From positions 33,299 to 97,298 of IMG/VR virus record IMGVR_UViG_3300010396_000042: a stretch of 64,000 nt of DNA; one strand, 5' to 3'. The notes under the pieces are model-generated. The model did not search any database and was not told the origin of the DNA. It was given only the letters and a program-made list of their open reading frames with translations. The translations under genes were made by a program, and so were the position numbers. Of the stretch, positions 9,021 through 16,611 are shown one piece after another (the stretch's first letter is position 1; the number at the start of each line of letters is the position of its first letter). The stretch is from a virus.

Positions 9021-9979
9021 GCCGCGTCGCCCCCAATCCGTACAGCCCCTTCGCGGACGCCGACCCGCAGCTGCGGCACCTGTTCCCCGTCCCGGCGTTC
9101 ATCTCCGTGCCGCCCGTGCCCGGGAGTCTCGCGCTGACCGGTTGCAGTCGGCTTGCCATGGTCCCGTGGGACGTCACTGAGGCGCCCGCGCGCGAGGAGC
9201 TGCCCGAGGGCACGTGCCCGTTGTGCGCGCGGCCGATGCGGGAGGGCAACCCGCAGCCGGATCAGCGGCCGGTCGCCGCGTGCCACCGCTGCCTGGCCCC
9301 AACCCGGCACGACGGGCTGTGCGCGCTGTGCCGCGTGACCATGCACGAGCACTGGCAGGTCGAGCAAGCCGCAGACGCGGCGAACCAAGGCACGCTCGAC
9401 TACCGCGCGATCCGCCGCGAGCAGCACCCCGGATCCGTGCTGATCGAGAACGCGGCCGCGCTCCTCGACGATCACGGCGAGGGCAGCCGCAGTGCTCTCG
9501 CCGCCGCGGACATGGCCATGCCTCCCGCGCAATGGTGCCGCGCCTACGGTGTCACCATTCTCGACCCCGACGGGTGGCGTCACGGCAACTTCCATCCCTG
9601 GGACGCCCCGGTCACGCTCGCCGAGTTCTCCCGCCGCGCAGCGATGAGCACCACCGACTGCGCTAACCCCGCATGGGAGGGCATCAGCCGGGACCTGAAG
9701 GCGCAGAGCGCGGCCACTCAGCCCCTGCCCGGCCACTCCGGCAAGCTCGCCCAACGCCCCGACTGGTTGGACAAGCCCGAGCGCGCGCTGACCGCCGAGG
9801 AGATCGGCACCTACCGCCTTGACCACTGCGGGACCTGCCGCGACGCCGAGTTCTACGGCTGGAGCGGAACCACCGCCAGCCAGGCACACGCGGAACACCA
9901 GGAGACCAACGACGTCGGGCCGCTAAGAGGCACGCCCTGCCGCTGCCCGAAGTGCACGGACGGTGGCGGCCGCCGATGA
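9017..9979 (+). CDS. Zinc-ribbon-containing hypothetical protein (320 aa)
   Basis: TTG start overlapping the previous TGA. Residues about 70-110 hold C-P-L-C, C-H-R-C and C-A-L-C pairs, a probable double zinc site; a further C-G-T-C and C-R-C-P-K-C lie near the C-terminus. Such multi-zinc proteins are common as uncharacterised genes of actinophages. Function unknown. Confidence 0.72.
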   Translation: MSRVAPNPYSPFADADPQLRHLFPVPAFISVPPVPGSLALTGCSRLAMVPWDVTEAPAREELPEGTCPLCARPMREGNPQPDQRPVAACHRCLAPTRHDGLCALCRVTMHEHWQVEQAADAANQGTLDYRAIRREQHPGSVLIENAAALLDDHGEGSRSALAAADMAMPPAQWCRAYGVTILDPDGWRHGNFHPWDAPVTLAEFSRRAAMSTTDCANPAWEGISRDLKAQSAATQPLPGHSGKLAQRPDWLDKPERALTAEEIGTYRLDHCGTCRDAEFYGWSGTTASQAHAEHQETNDVGPLRGTPCRCPKCTDGGGRR

Positions 9980-10359
9980 GCCCTTCGCGCACCACCGCTC
10001 TCGATCTGATCACCGGCCCTGGTCACGTGCCGTTCACGCGGCAGATGGCGCTGGACATGTCCGAGGCCGTACTGCAGAGCCACATCCTCGGCGAGGCGCG
10101 CGATCTCGGCTGGGGTCTGCGTTATCACACCTACGACTCCCGCAAGTCCGAGAAGGGCTTCCCGGATCTCGTGCTCGTTCACGAACGCCAGCGACGCCTG
10201 CTTATCAGCGAGCTGAAGAAGGAGACCGGCCGCCAGAGCCCCGAGCAGAAGGATTGGGAGCGCGCACTGCTGGCTATCGGCCAGGAGTTCTACCTGTGGC
10301 GCCCCACGGACTGGCTCAACCGCTCCGTCACCCGGATCCTGCTGCGGCGGCCCGCGTGA
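9976..10359 (+). CDS. VRR-NUC domain nuclease
   Basis: 127 aa, nearly all one small PD-(D/E)xK domain: G-F-P-D-L near 61-65 supplies the Asp, and I-S-E-L-K-K-E near 77-83 supplies the Glu-x-Lys. This pattern and size match the stand-alone VRR-NUC proteins of phages, which are nucleases acting on branched DNA. The W-R-P-T-D-W-L motif at the C-terminus is also typical. Neighbouring replication genes fit a role in DNA processing. Confidence 0.9.
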   Translation: MSPSRTTALDLITGPGHVPFTRQMALDMSEAVLQSHILGEARDLGWGLRYHTYDSRKSEKGFPDLVLVHERQRRLLISELKKETGRQSPEQKDWERALLAIGQEFYLWRPTDWLNRSVTRILLRRPA

Positions 10360-10997
10360 CCCACACGCCCCTGAAGGTTCCCTCGCGGATGGCCGGCCTG
10401 CCGCGGGACAAGCACGGCCGCGTCGTGCCCTGGTTCGTCGCCTTCATCGACGGCCAGCCCGATTTCCGGGTCATCCGCGACGACGGCATCAACCTCGCGC
10501 TGCACGCGAGCATCTGCTGGCTGTGCGGCAGGCCGATGGGACGCTTCACGGCATTCGTGATCGGCCCGATGTGCGCGGTCAACCGCGTCACCGCCGAGCC
10601 CGGCTCCCACACGGATTGCGCGCTGTACGCCGTGAAGGCCTGTCCGTTCCTTTCCAACCCCCGCATGCAGCGCCGCGAGATCGAAGGCTGGACTCCTCCG
10701 GCAGGCGTCGGGATCAAGCGCAACCCCGGGGTCGCGCTCGTGTGGGTCACCCGCTCCTTCTCGCTGTTCCCTGACGGTCTGGGCTCCCATCTGATCCGCC
10801 TGGGCGACCCGGCGTCCGTGTTCTGGTTCGCCGAAGGCCGCACCGCGACCCGCGCCGAGGTCCTGGCCTCGATCGACTCGGGGATGCCGATCCTGCGTGA
10901 TGCCTGCGACCAGGACGAGGACCCCGAGCAGTCACGGCGCGATGTCGAAGCCGAATACCGTCGAGCGCTCGCGCTGGTTCCCGGTGATGCGCTATGA
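10356..10997 (+). CDS. Hypothetical protein with zinc-like motif (213 aa)
   Basis: GTG start in a GTGA overlap. Contains C-W-L-C-G-R-P near residue 50, then C-A-V-N-R and C-A-L-Y...C-P-F, a conserved-looking Cys cluster, followed by W-V-T-R-S and F-W-F-A-E-G-R. The layout resembles uncharacterised actinophage proteins, but no biochemical function can be assigned. Confidence 0.78.
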   Translation: MTHTPLKVPSRMAGLPRDKHGRVVPWFVAFIDGQPDFRVIRDDGINLALHASICWLCGRPMGRFTAFVIGPMCAVNRVTAEPGSHTDCALYAVKACPFLSNPRMQRREIEGWTPPAGVGIKRNPGVALVWVTRSFSLFPDGLGSHLIRLGDPASVFWFAEGRTATRAEVLASIDSGMPILRDACDQDEDPEQSRRDVEAEYRRALALVPGDAL

Positions 10998-11389
10998 CCG
11001 ACGATCCGACCCGAGAACAGCACCGCGCGGCGCCCGATCGAGCCAGCGCCACACAACCGCGCCCGCGGATCCTCGCCAAGACCGTCTTGAGCGCGTTCAC
11101 AGGTGCTGGTGTGCTGATCGCGACCGGCGACGTGATGGTCGGCGCGCCCTGGTATGACGCGGCTGGTGCGGCCGCCGTCGCCGTCATCGCCGCGGTGTAC
11201 CTGGGCCGCGTGATCCACATCGGGCAACGGCACTGGGCCATGTGCGGCGACGAGATGTGGCTCGGCGGCGAGCCCGCGTTTATCTGCCGGCGCCGCCGCC
11301 ATCACCGGGGCGATCACCGCGAGGACAACGTCTCCTGGAACCGCGATGGCGGCCCGTACTACACCTGGCGCGGACGGCCGACGCGATGA
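10994..11389 (+). CDS. Small membrane protein (131 aa)
   Basis: Two hydrophobic segments (about residues 30-48 and 54-72) separated by a short turn, flanked by an Arg/Pro-rich N-terminus and a His/Arg-rich tail. Probably an integral membrane protein with both ends cytoplasmic. Overlaps both neighbours by 4 bases. Confidence 0.7.
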   Translation: MTDDPTREQHRAAPDRASATQPRPRILAKTVLSAFTGAGVLIATGDVMVGAPWYDAAGAAAVAVIAAVYLGRVIHIGQRHWAMCGDEMWLGGEPAFICRRRRHHRGDHREDNVSWNRDGGPYYTWRGRPTR

Positions 11390-11745
11390 GGAACCGTCTG
11401 CTCGACCTTGCGTTCTTCCTGCTCGGCGGCTTCGTCGGCATGATCCCGCTGCCCGTGGCGCAAGAGGCCGCGTCGTTCCTGCTCGTGCTCGCCCTCCTGG
11501 CAGTGCTCAGCCACCTGTGCGGCCGCGCCCTCGCGCTGTTCACCCGCGCCCTGGCCCGGCCTGCGCGCCGCCTGCTCGCGCTCACCCCGGACCGGCCGAG
11601 TCCGCTGCTGACGACACCGGCACGTCGGCGCCTGATCGCGTGGTTGGCGTGGCGCCGCCCGCACTTACATACCGGGTCGCCGAGCCCCGGCCGGCGACGC
11701 CACGAGCACGACGTACCGCTGCCGCTCGCCACGCCACCCCCATGA
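11386..11745 (+). CDS. Small membrane protein (119 aa)
   Basis: Two transmembrane stretches in the first 45 residues (L-D-L-A-F-F-L-L-G-G-F-V-G-M-I then F-L-L-V-L-A-L-L-A-V-L), then an Arg-rich tail. Likely partner of the membrane protein encoded immediately upstream. A 34-base gap then separates it from the initiator-like gene. Confidence 0.7.
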   Translation: MRNRLLDLAFFLLGGFVGMIPLPVAQEAASFLLVLALLAVLSHLCGRALALFTRALARPARRLLALTPDRPSPLLTTPARRRLIAWLAWRRPHLHTGSPSPGRRRHEHDVPLPLATPPP

Positions 11746-11779
11746 ACATCAGAGCTTTGAGACTAACGGGAGCCCGCAG

Positions 11780-12736
11780 GTGCACGACGACGACGAGCAG
11801 GACGACCCACCCATGGTGGAGCGCAACGACTGGCTGCGCACCATCGAACGGCTCAAAATGCCCTCCACCCGCGTAGGGATCGCCCTCTACATCGCGTGGA
11901 AGGGCAACCAGGACGGCAGCAGCATCACCGTGGGCGAGAAGCGCATCGCCCGCGTCTTCGGGATCGACGTGAGCACCGCGCGACGGCACATGGACGCCCT
12001 GCGCAAGCTGCGCCTTATCTACCGTAAGAGCCGCGGCAGCGGCCGCGGCGGCACGGGCACGATCGCCAGCAGCCACTACCTGTGCTACCCGGATGACATC
12101 ACGAAGCTGCCGTGGCACCACGACGTCGACATGCAGCCCTCCGAGCAGCCGCTCACCGCGCTGCCGGACACCGAGTACACCGTGCACCTGGGTGCGGTGA
12201 AGGCTGTGGACAATCCCGAACACCGCGCACCTGTGCCCGGTGAAGATCCTGTGGATAACCAGGAACACCGCGCACCAGTGCGTGCTGAAGCCGCCGAAAC
12301 GCCTGTGGACAACTTCGAACACCGCGCATCCACGCACGCTGTTTCAGAAGGAACACCGCGCACTGACGACGAGAACACCGCGCACCAGAGCCAGGAACAC
12401 CGCGCACTGACGACGAGAACACCGCGCACCAGTGCGCGGCTACCTAACTACTACCAACCCTCTACCAACCCGAAGACCAACTGTTCTCTCGTAAGCCGGG
12501 TACCTCACGTGCCGAAAACGATCAAGAACGAGGCACCGAGGAATCTCGCTCCGAACCCCGACTACCCCGCCGCCCGCGACACGCTCCTGCTGTTGCCCGA
12601 CCTCGGCGCCATGGTCATGGCGCTCGCAGCCAAGGAGCTGGCCGCCGAAGGCCACGAAGATCCTCCCCTCGAGGCACATGTCATCCGCGCCGCCGAGATC
12701 GCCACCCGGCCCGGGCCCGAGCGGATGTCGGCATGA
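11780..12736 (+). CDS. Replication-initiator-like winged-helix protein with embedded iterons
   Basis: 318 aa, GTG start about 7 bases after GGGAG. Residues about 20-100 form a helix-turn-helix/winged domain (A-R-V-F-G-I-D-V-S-T-A-R-R-H-M-D-A-L-R-K-L near 50-75) of the kind found in plasmid Rep and primosomal DnaD-like proteins. The stretch encoding residues about 142-216 is built from DNA repeats whose reading frame changes between copies, so the DNA rather than the peptide is conserved there (see the origin feature). I infer a plasmid initiator whose gene carries its own origin; a transcription factor with operator repeats is the alternative. Confidence 0.7.
   Translation: MHDDDEQDDPPMVERNDWLRTIERLKMPSTRVGIALYIAWKGNQDGSSITVGEKRIARVFGIDVSTARRHMDALRKLRLIYRKSRGSGRGGTGTIASSHYLCYPDDITKLPWHHDVDMQPSEQPLTALPDTEYTVHLGAVKAVDNPEHRAPVPGEDPVDNQEHRAPVRAEAAETPVDNFEHRASTHAVSEGTPRTDDENTAHQSQEHRALTTRTPRTSARLPNYYQPSTNPKTNCSLVSRVPHVPKTIKNEAPRNLAPNPDYPAARDTLLLLPDLGAMVMALAAKELAAEGHEDPPLEAHVIRAAEIATRPGPERMSA
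12205..12428. repeat. oriV: Candidate replication origin: 7 iterons and 3 DnaA boxes
   Basis: Seven exact copies of GAACACCGCGCA start at 12218, 12263, 12317, 12351, 12373, 12395 and 12417. The last four are spaced exactly 22 bp apart (two helical turns). Each of the first three is preceded at a fixed 13-bp offset by a DnaA-box-like nonamer on the reverse strand: TGTGGACAA at 12205, TGTGGATAA at 12250, TGTGGACAA at 12304 (complements TTGTCCACA and TTATCCACA). A stretch lower in GC (about 12429-12490) follows and could be the unwinding element. Regular phasing plus DnaA boxes is the classic design of iteron plasmid origins. Confidence 0.82.
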
Positions 12737-13053
12737 GCGCCCGTCGCACGGTGCTGCGCGGCACCTCGGGCCTACCGCTTGGCCCCAAGGCCCGCGTCAC
12801 GCGCCAGAACCTGCTCGACGCGCTCGCCGAGGTCCTCGCCTGCACCCCGTGGCACCTGGTCACGGTCACCGACGTCGCCTACACGGCGAACACGAGCCCT
12901 GCGACGTTCTACCAGTATTTCGAGTCGCTCGCCGAAGCGGTCCTGGAGCTGGCCGCGGCCGCCGAACGCTCGCGCCGCACCATGCCCGAGCACCTGGAGA
13001 TGATCACCGGGCTGCTGCGGTTCGAGCGACGCGCTCTGGCGGTGCGCCGATGA
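12733..13053 (+). CDS. Short TetR-like DNA-binding protein
   Basis: 106 aa. Residues about 20-75 match the TetR N-terminal domain: R-Q-N-L-L-D-A-L-A-E-V-L, then V-T-V-T-D-V-A-Y-T-A-N-T-S-P-A-T-F-Y-Q-Y-F-E-S. Only about 30 residues follow, so the ligand-binding domain is missing; either it is a dedicated short repressor or a truncated one. ATGA overlap with the initiator gene suggests it could control replication. Confidence 0.82.
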   Translation: MSARRTVLRGTSGLPLGPKARVTRQNLLDALAEVLACTPWHLVTVTDVAYTANTSPATFYQYFESLAEAVLELAAAAERSRRTMPEHLEMITGLLRFERRALAVRR

Positions 13054-13340
13054 GCACCCGCAACGTCAAAGACCTCCTCGTCGAGATCTGGGAGGGCAAG
13101 CTGCGCGCCGCGGGCGCCCGCAACCCGCACGCCCTGGCCCTGGAGCTCGCAGCGATCGCCGAGGCGCACGGCATCCGCCTGGCCCGCCCCGCGCTCCTGC
13201 ACGACCCGGCAGCCGACTGGAAACCAACCCCGCAGCTGACGGCCGCCGCGCAATCTGCCGACCACGCCTCGAACAACCAGGCCGTCAAAGCGCTGATCGC
13301 GCAGCGCCCGGCCTGCCCCGATCGGCAGGACGGCTCATGA
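13050..13340 (+). CDS. Hypothetical protein (96 aa)
   Basis: Helical N-terminal half (V-K-D-L-L-V-E-I-W-E-G-K-L-R-A-A-G), Ala/Pro-rich C-terminal half. Overlaps the TetR-like gene and the WhiB fusion by 4 bases each. Not recognised. Confidence 0.68.
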   Translation: MSTRNVKDLLVEIWEGKLRAAGARNPHALALELAAIAEAHGIRLARPALLHDPAADWKPTPQLTAAAQSADHASNNQAVKALIAQRPACPDRQDGS

Positions 13341-14413
13341 CCGCCACCCTCGATACACCGCCGGCCACCTCCAGCCGGCGTGTCGGTGCCCCTGGCGCCC
13401 GGCTCAAGCGGGAGCTCGCCGCGACCTTCGCGCGGCTGCGCCCGGCCGGATCCTGGCACGAGCACGCGGCGTGCCGAACCAGCGACCCGGAAGCGTTCTT
13501 CGAGACCACGTCCGCCGACGCGGCCAAGGCCGTGTGCCGCGGCTGCCCGGTCATCGACAAGTGCCTGCGCTGGGCCCTGGAGTCCCAGGAGGCGCACGGC
13601 GTGTGGGGCGGCCTGACCGAACTCGAACGCGGCGAGCTGACCGGTGCGCAACCCGGCTCCCCCGAGCGACGCGCCAAGGCGCTGCGCTACGCCACGCGCC
13701 TCGCAGCGCTCGCACACAGCAAGGAGCAGCGCATGGCCGCACTCAAGGCCGCCCAAACCCCCGCGGCGCATTCCGCGCCGCAGCCTAAGAAGCGCACCGT
13801 GCCCGGCGCGCTACCGCGCTCGGCGCAGGTCAAGCGTCGCAAAGGCTGCCCCGTCGCGCCCACCACGGCGCCGATCGCCATCTATCAGGGCGACCCCTGG
13901 ATCAACCACCGCATCAAACTCGCCGTCGCCCCCGCGCCGCTGCAACCGGGCCACAGCGACGAACGCAAACCCCTGAGCGAGCGCGAAGCCGAAGTCCTCG
14001 ACCTGATGGCCGAAGGGCTGAGCAACAAGCAGATCGGAGCCAAACTCGTCCTCAGTCCGCTGAGCATCAAGACCCACAAGGTCCGCATCGCCGAGCACCT
14101 CGGCGGCTGCGGCGAAACGAGCCACTCGGTGGCGCTCGGCTACGCGCACGGCTACCTGCGCCCGCATCCGCTGTCCCCGAACCACCTGATCAACCCCACC
14201 GAGCGCCCGCTCGAGGTACTGCGCCTGCTGCCGGAAGGGCTGCGCAACAGCGAGATCGGCGCCCGGCTGCACGTGAGCGAGGAAACCGTCAAGAGCCATG
14301 TCGCGCGCCTGCTCAAGATCTACGGCGCGCGCAACCGCGCGCACCTGGTGTCCATCGCGTTCGACACCGGGTTGTTCGTCGCGATCCTCGAGGAAACCGA
14401 GGGGCGCCCATGA
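13337..14413 (+). CDS. WhiB domain fused to two LuxR-type helix-turn-helix domains
   Basis: 358 aa. Residues about 36-100 are a WhiB Fe-S domain with the four cysteines (C near 46, C-R-G-C near 66-69, C near 75) and the G-V-W-G-G turn. After a basic linker come two LuxR-type output domains: residues about 213-270 (L-S-E-R-E-A-E-V-L-D-L-M-A-E-G-L-S-N-K-Q-I-G) and about 292-350 (E-G-L-R-N-S-E-I-G-A-R-L-H-V-S-E-E-T-V-K-S-H). WhiB proteins are normally about 80-130 aa and act with a sigma factor; this fusion would couple redox or NO sensing to two DNA-binding heads. The second copy lacks the usual first helix. Confidence 0.9.
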   Translation: MTATLDTPPATSSRRVGAPGARLKRELAATFARLRPAGSWHEHAACRTSDPEAFFETTSADAAKAVCRGCPVIDKCLRWALESQEAHGVWGGLTELERGELTGAQPGSPERRAKALRYATRLAALAHSKEQRMAALKAAQTPAAHSAPQPKKRTVPGALPRSAQVKRRKGCPVAPTTAPIAIYQGDPWINHRIKLAVAPAPLQPGHSDERKPLSEREAEVLDLMAEGLSNKQIGAKLVLSPLSIKTHKVRIAEHLGGCGETSHSVALGYAHGYLRPHPLSPNHLINPTERPLEVLRLLPEGLRNSEIGARLHVSEETVKSHVARLLKIYGARNRAHLVSIAFDTGLFVAILEETEGRP

Positions 14414-14853
14414 GCGTCCCCACCACGACCGGCGTCGTCGTGCGCGTACCGGGGCGCACCGACGCCCGCATCACCCGGCTGATCACCGTCGGAGACGAGA
14501 GCTGGGCGGCTCTGGCGCCGCTGATCCCCCCGCGCACGCGGGGGGCCGGCCACCACAGCGGCCGGCTCCCCCTGGACGACCGCACGGTCCTGGCCGGGAT
14601 CCTCACCGTCCTGGCCAACGGCATCGGCTTCGAGGCACTGCCGGTCGAGCTGGGCTACGGCTCCGGCATGACCTGCTGGCGGCGCCTGCGCCACTGGCAC
14701 CAAGCCGGAGCATGGCCCGCGATCGCCGCGCGGCTGCGCGAAGTCCTGCCGCCCGGCGCGAGCGTGAACCTCTCCCGCGTCGACGGCCTTTTCGCCGGCC
14801 CGCCTCGCGCACGCCGCGCCGCGGCCGCGCACCCGCAGGGCGGCGCCGCGTGA
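14410..14853 (+). CDS. IS5-type transposase N-terminal-like domain protein
   Basis: 147 aa. Residues about 20-100 (D-E-S-W-A-A-L-A-P-L-I-P-P...L-D-D-R-T-V-L-A-G-I-L-T-V-L-A-N-G...C-W-R-R-L-R-H-W) match the DUF4096 DNA-binding head of IS5/IS1182-type transposases. No DDE catalytic domain, inverted repeats or target duplication are visible, and it sits in frame-coupled order inside the operon, so it looks domesticated as a DNA-binding protein rather than an active IS. Confidence 0.85.
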   Translation: MSVPTTTGVVVRVPGRTDARITRLITVGDESWAALAPLIPPRTRGAGHHSGRLPLDDRTVLAGILTVLANGIGFEALPVELGYGSGMTCWRRLRHWHQAGAWPAIAARLREVLPPGASVNLSRVDGLFAGPPRARRAAAAHPQGGAA

Positions 14854-15440
14854 GCATCCCGACCGCCGCCCGGGTGCGCTGCCCGATCACGCACTGCCAC
14901 TTCGAGCACATCCCCCGCACCCGGCACGCGGCCGCAGCGGGTCACGCCCTGCCCGACGGCACCCTGCTCGCCGTGCCGGCCATCACCGAGTCGGCGACCG
15001 AGCGGCGCCCCCAGGCACACCTGGTCGCCGGGCACAGCCTCTCCGAGTGGATCACTGAGGTGGTGCGGCTGCGCGAGATCCTCGCCGACCCCGACAGCCA
15101 GGTCGCCGCCGCCCGCGAGGCGCAGCTGCTCACTCTCGAACGCGCCCGCCGCGTCGAGGCCGAACGCGACGCCGCGCTGCGCCAAGTCGAGCAGCTGCGC
15201 GCCAAGCTCGCCGGCCGCGTGGCCAAGCCCGGACCGATCCCGGGCGCCACGCCGAAAGCCATCTGCCCCGTATGCCAGCGCCCGTTCCTGCTGCGCCTCG
15301 ACGGACGCATCCGCATGCACAACCAGCCCGGGAAAACCCAGCAGACCTGCGCCGGATCCGGGGCTCAGATCACCGAACCAACGCCCGCGGCCGCGCACAC
15401 AGGCGCCGCCGCGACTTCGAACCTTGAGAGGACAGCATGA
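14850..15440 (+). CDS. Coiled-coil zinc-ribbon protein (196 aa)
   Basis: GTG start in GTGA overlap. N-terminal C-P-I-T-H-C near 12-17, central coiled coil (about 75-125: A-R-E-A-Q-L-L-T-L-E-R-A-R-R-V-E-A-E-R), then C-P-V-C-Q-R-P...R-M-H-N...C, a zinc ribbon. The same coil-plus-ribbon arrangement ends the integrase at 47867-49354, so the two may share an ancestral module. Function unknown. Confidence 0.75.
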   Translation: MSIPTAARVRCPITHCHFEHIPRTRHAAAAGHALPDGTLLAVPAITESATERRPQAHLVAGHSLSEWITEVVRLREILADPDSQVAAAREAQLLTLERARRVEAERDAALRQVEQLRAKLAGRVAKPGPIPGATPKAICPVCQRPFLLRLDGRIRMHNQPGKTQQTCAGSGAQITEPTPAAAHTGAAATSNLERTA

Positions 15441-16103
15441 ACGAGATCCAGAACACCAGCCGGTTCGTGAAGGAACAGGGGGGGGGCTCAGCTGATCCTC
15501 GCCGAAGCGATGGCCGGCAAGAGCAGCACCGAGATCATCACCGGCATGGAGGCCGCCGGACAGCGGCAGCTCGTCACCTCCCAGCTCCTGCCCGCCAACA
15601 CCTACGGAACGGACGCCGAGTTCGAGGCGGTCGGCTTCGTGTTCGGTGACCCGCTGCCCGACGACCCGATGTTCCGCCCGGCTGCCCTGCCGCAGGGCTG
15701 GTCCAAGCGCGACAGCGACCACGACATGTGGTCGTACGTCGTCGACGAGCACGGCCGTGACCGTGTCTCAGTGTTCTACAAGGCGGCGTTCTACGACCGT
15801 TCCGCGCACATGTGCCTGGAGAGCCTCGGAAGCTACATCAGCGCGTGCCGGTATCACGGCCGCGACATCGTCGCAGATCCGACGTGGGCAACCCCAGCGG
15901 CGATCATGAAGGCTGCCATCGCATCGGCTGAGCACGCCGCCAAGGAAGTCGTGGACTGGCAGCGGCATCTGGATATGGGGTCGAACCCTGAGATGTCCAG
16001 GAAGTACGTGGAGCAGTACACCGCCGAGCGCGAGCAGTACCTCGCGATCGCTGCCCGGTTCAGGGGCGAGACGGCACCGCACAGCGAGGCGATCGCGTCG
16101 TGA
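15437..16103 (+). pseudogene. Hypothetical protein gene with +1 frameshift in a G run
   Basis: The ATG at 15437 reads through E-I-Q-N-T-S-R-F-V-K-E-Q and then a run of nine G (15478-15486). With one G fewer the frame continues as G-G-A-Q-L-I-L-A-E-A-M-A-G-K into the long frame ending at 16103 (222 aa). As written, the N-terminal 14 codons and the body are in different frames. Either a homopolymer sequencing error, a real inactivation, or slippage. The body (from about 15510) is well-formed, with E-I-I-T-G-M-E-A-A-G-Q near its start; family not recognised. Confidence 0.7.
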
Positions 16104-16108
16104 GCGGG

Positions 16109-16351
16109 TCAGCCTTCTGCTTCGTCGCTCGGCATGCGCGCCTCCGGGTGGGCGCGCCGGAACGCGCTGATACGCGCCTGCACGTGGGCGCGGATGTCCT
16201 TCGCCCGGTCGGTGCCCTCGGCAGAGCAGACGACCTCGTAGTCGACCCATTCGCCTTCGGGGATTCTGATCGGCCTGTTCTTGGTCACGTTCCAATTCCG
16301 CCAGTTCCGGTTCCGGGAGTGTTTCGGCTGGTCGCTGGCGGGATCGGTCAC
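16109..16351 (-). CDS. Small ribbon-helix-helix-like DNA-binding protein
   Basis: 80 aa on the minus strand. Residues about 28-64 read R-P-I-R-I-P-E-G-E-W-V-D-Y then G-T-D-R-A-K-D-I-R-A-H-V-Q-A-R-I, the strand-helix-helix pattern of Arc/CopG-type repressors in actinobacteria. It is transcribed away from a spacer with three near-identical palindromes, an arrangement typical of an autoregulated repressor. It is convergent with the gene ending at 16103. Confidence 0.75.
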   Translation of the reverse strand: MTDPASDQPKHSRNRNWRNWNVTKNRPIRIPEGEWVDYEVVCSAEGTDRAKDIRAHVQARISAFRRAHPEARMPSDEAEG

Positions 16352-16402
16352 GCCCGTACGGTAACGGCGCCTCGAGCGGCGCGTCTAGGGCGGCACACCG
16401 GA

Positions 16403-16490
16403 CCGCATATGCAGTCGATGCCGTTTCGTGACCAACCCGCCTTGTACTGCATATGCAGCGAGTACTAACCTGAGCTTACTGCATATGCAG
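16403..16490. promoter_or_regulatory. Three CTGCATATGCAG-type palindromic operators
   Basis: Two perfect 12-bp palindromes CTGCATATGCAG at 16447-16458 and 16479-16490 (start-to-start 32 bp) and a third near-copy CGCATATGCAG at 16404-16414. They fill the spacer between the leftward small regulator gene (start 16351) and the tRNA-Ile gene. Probable binding sites of the regulator or of a host repressor. They are among the few AT-rich spots here and could overlap promoters. Confidence 0.8.
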
Positions 16491-16504
16491 TAGCTCTGGG
16501 TTCT

Positions 16505-16578
16505 GGCTCCGTAGCTCAGCGGTTAGAGCAGCGCGCCTTATAAGCCGCAGGTCGCGGGTTCGAACCCCGCCGGAGCTA
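16505..16578 (+). tRNA. tRNA-Ile (anticodon TAT), one extra base in anticodon stem
   Basis: Acceptor GGCTCCG pairs with CGGAGCT (one G-T), D-arm GCTC/GAGC, T-arm GCGGG-TTCGAAC-CCCGC. The anticodon loop is CTTATAA, giving TAT (reads AUA). The anticodon stem closes as GCG-GC/GCCGC only if one C (about 16534) is bulged, so the gene is one base longer than normal. CCA is not encoded. AUA is rare in high-GC genomes, so a mobile-element tRNA for it may serve element genes. Confidence 0.82.
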
Positions 16579-16611
16579 CCCATCCCGATCCCCCAGCGAA
16601 CCAAGGAAGTC

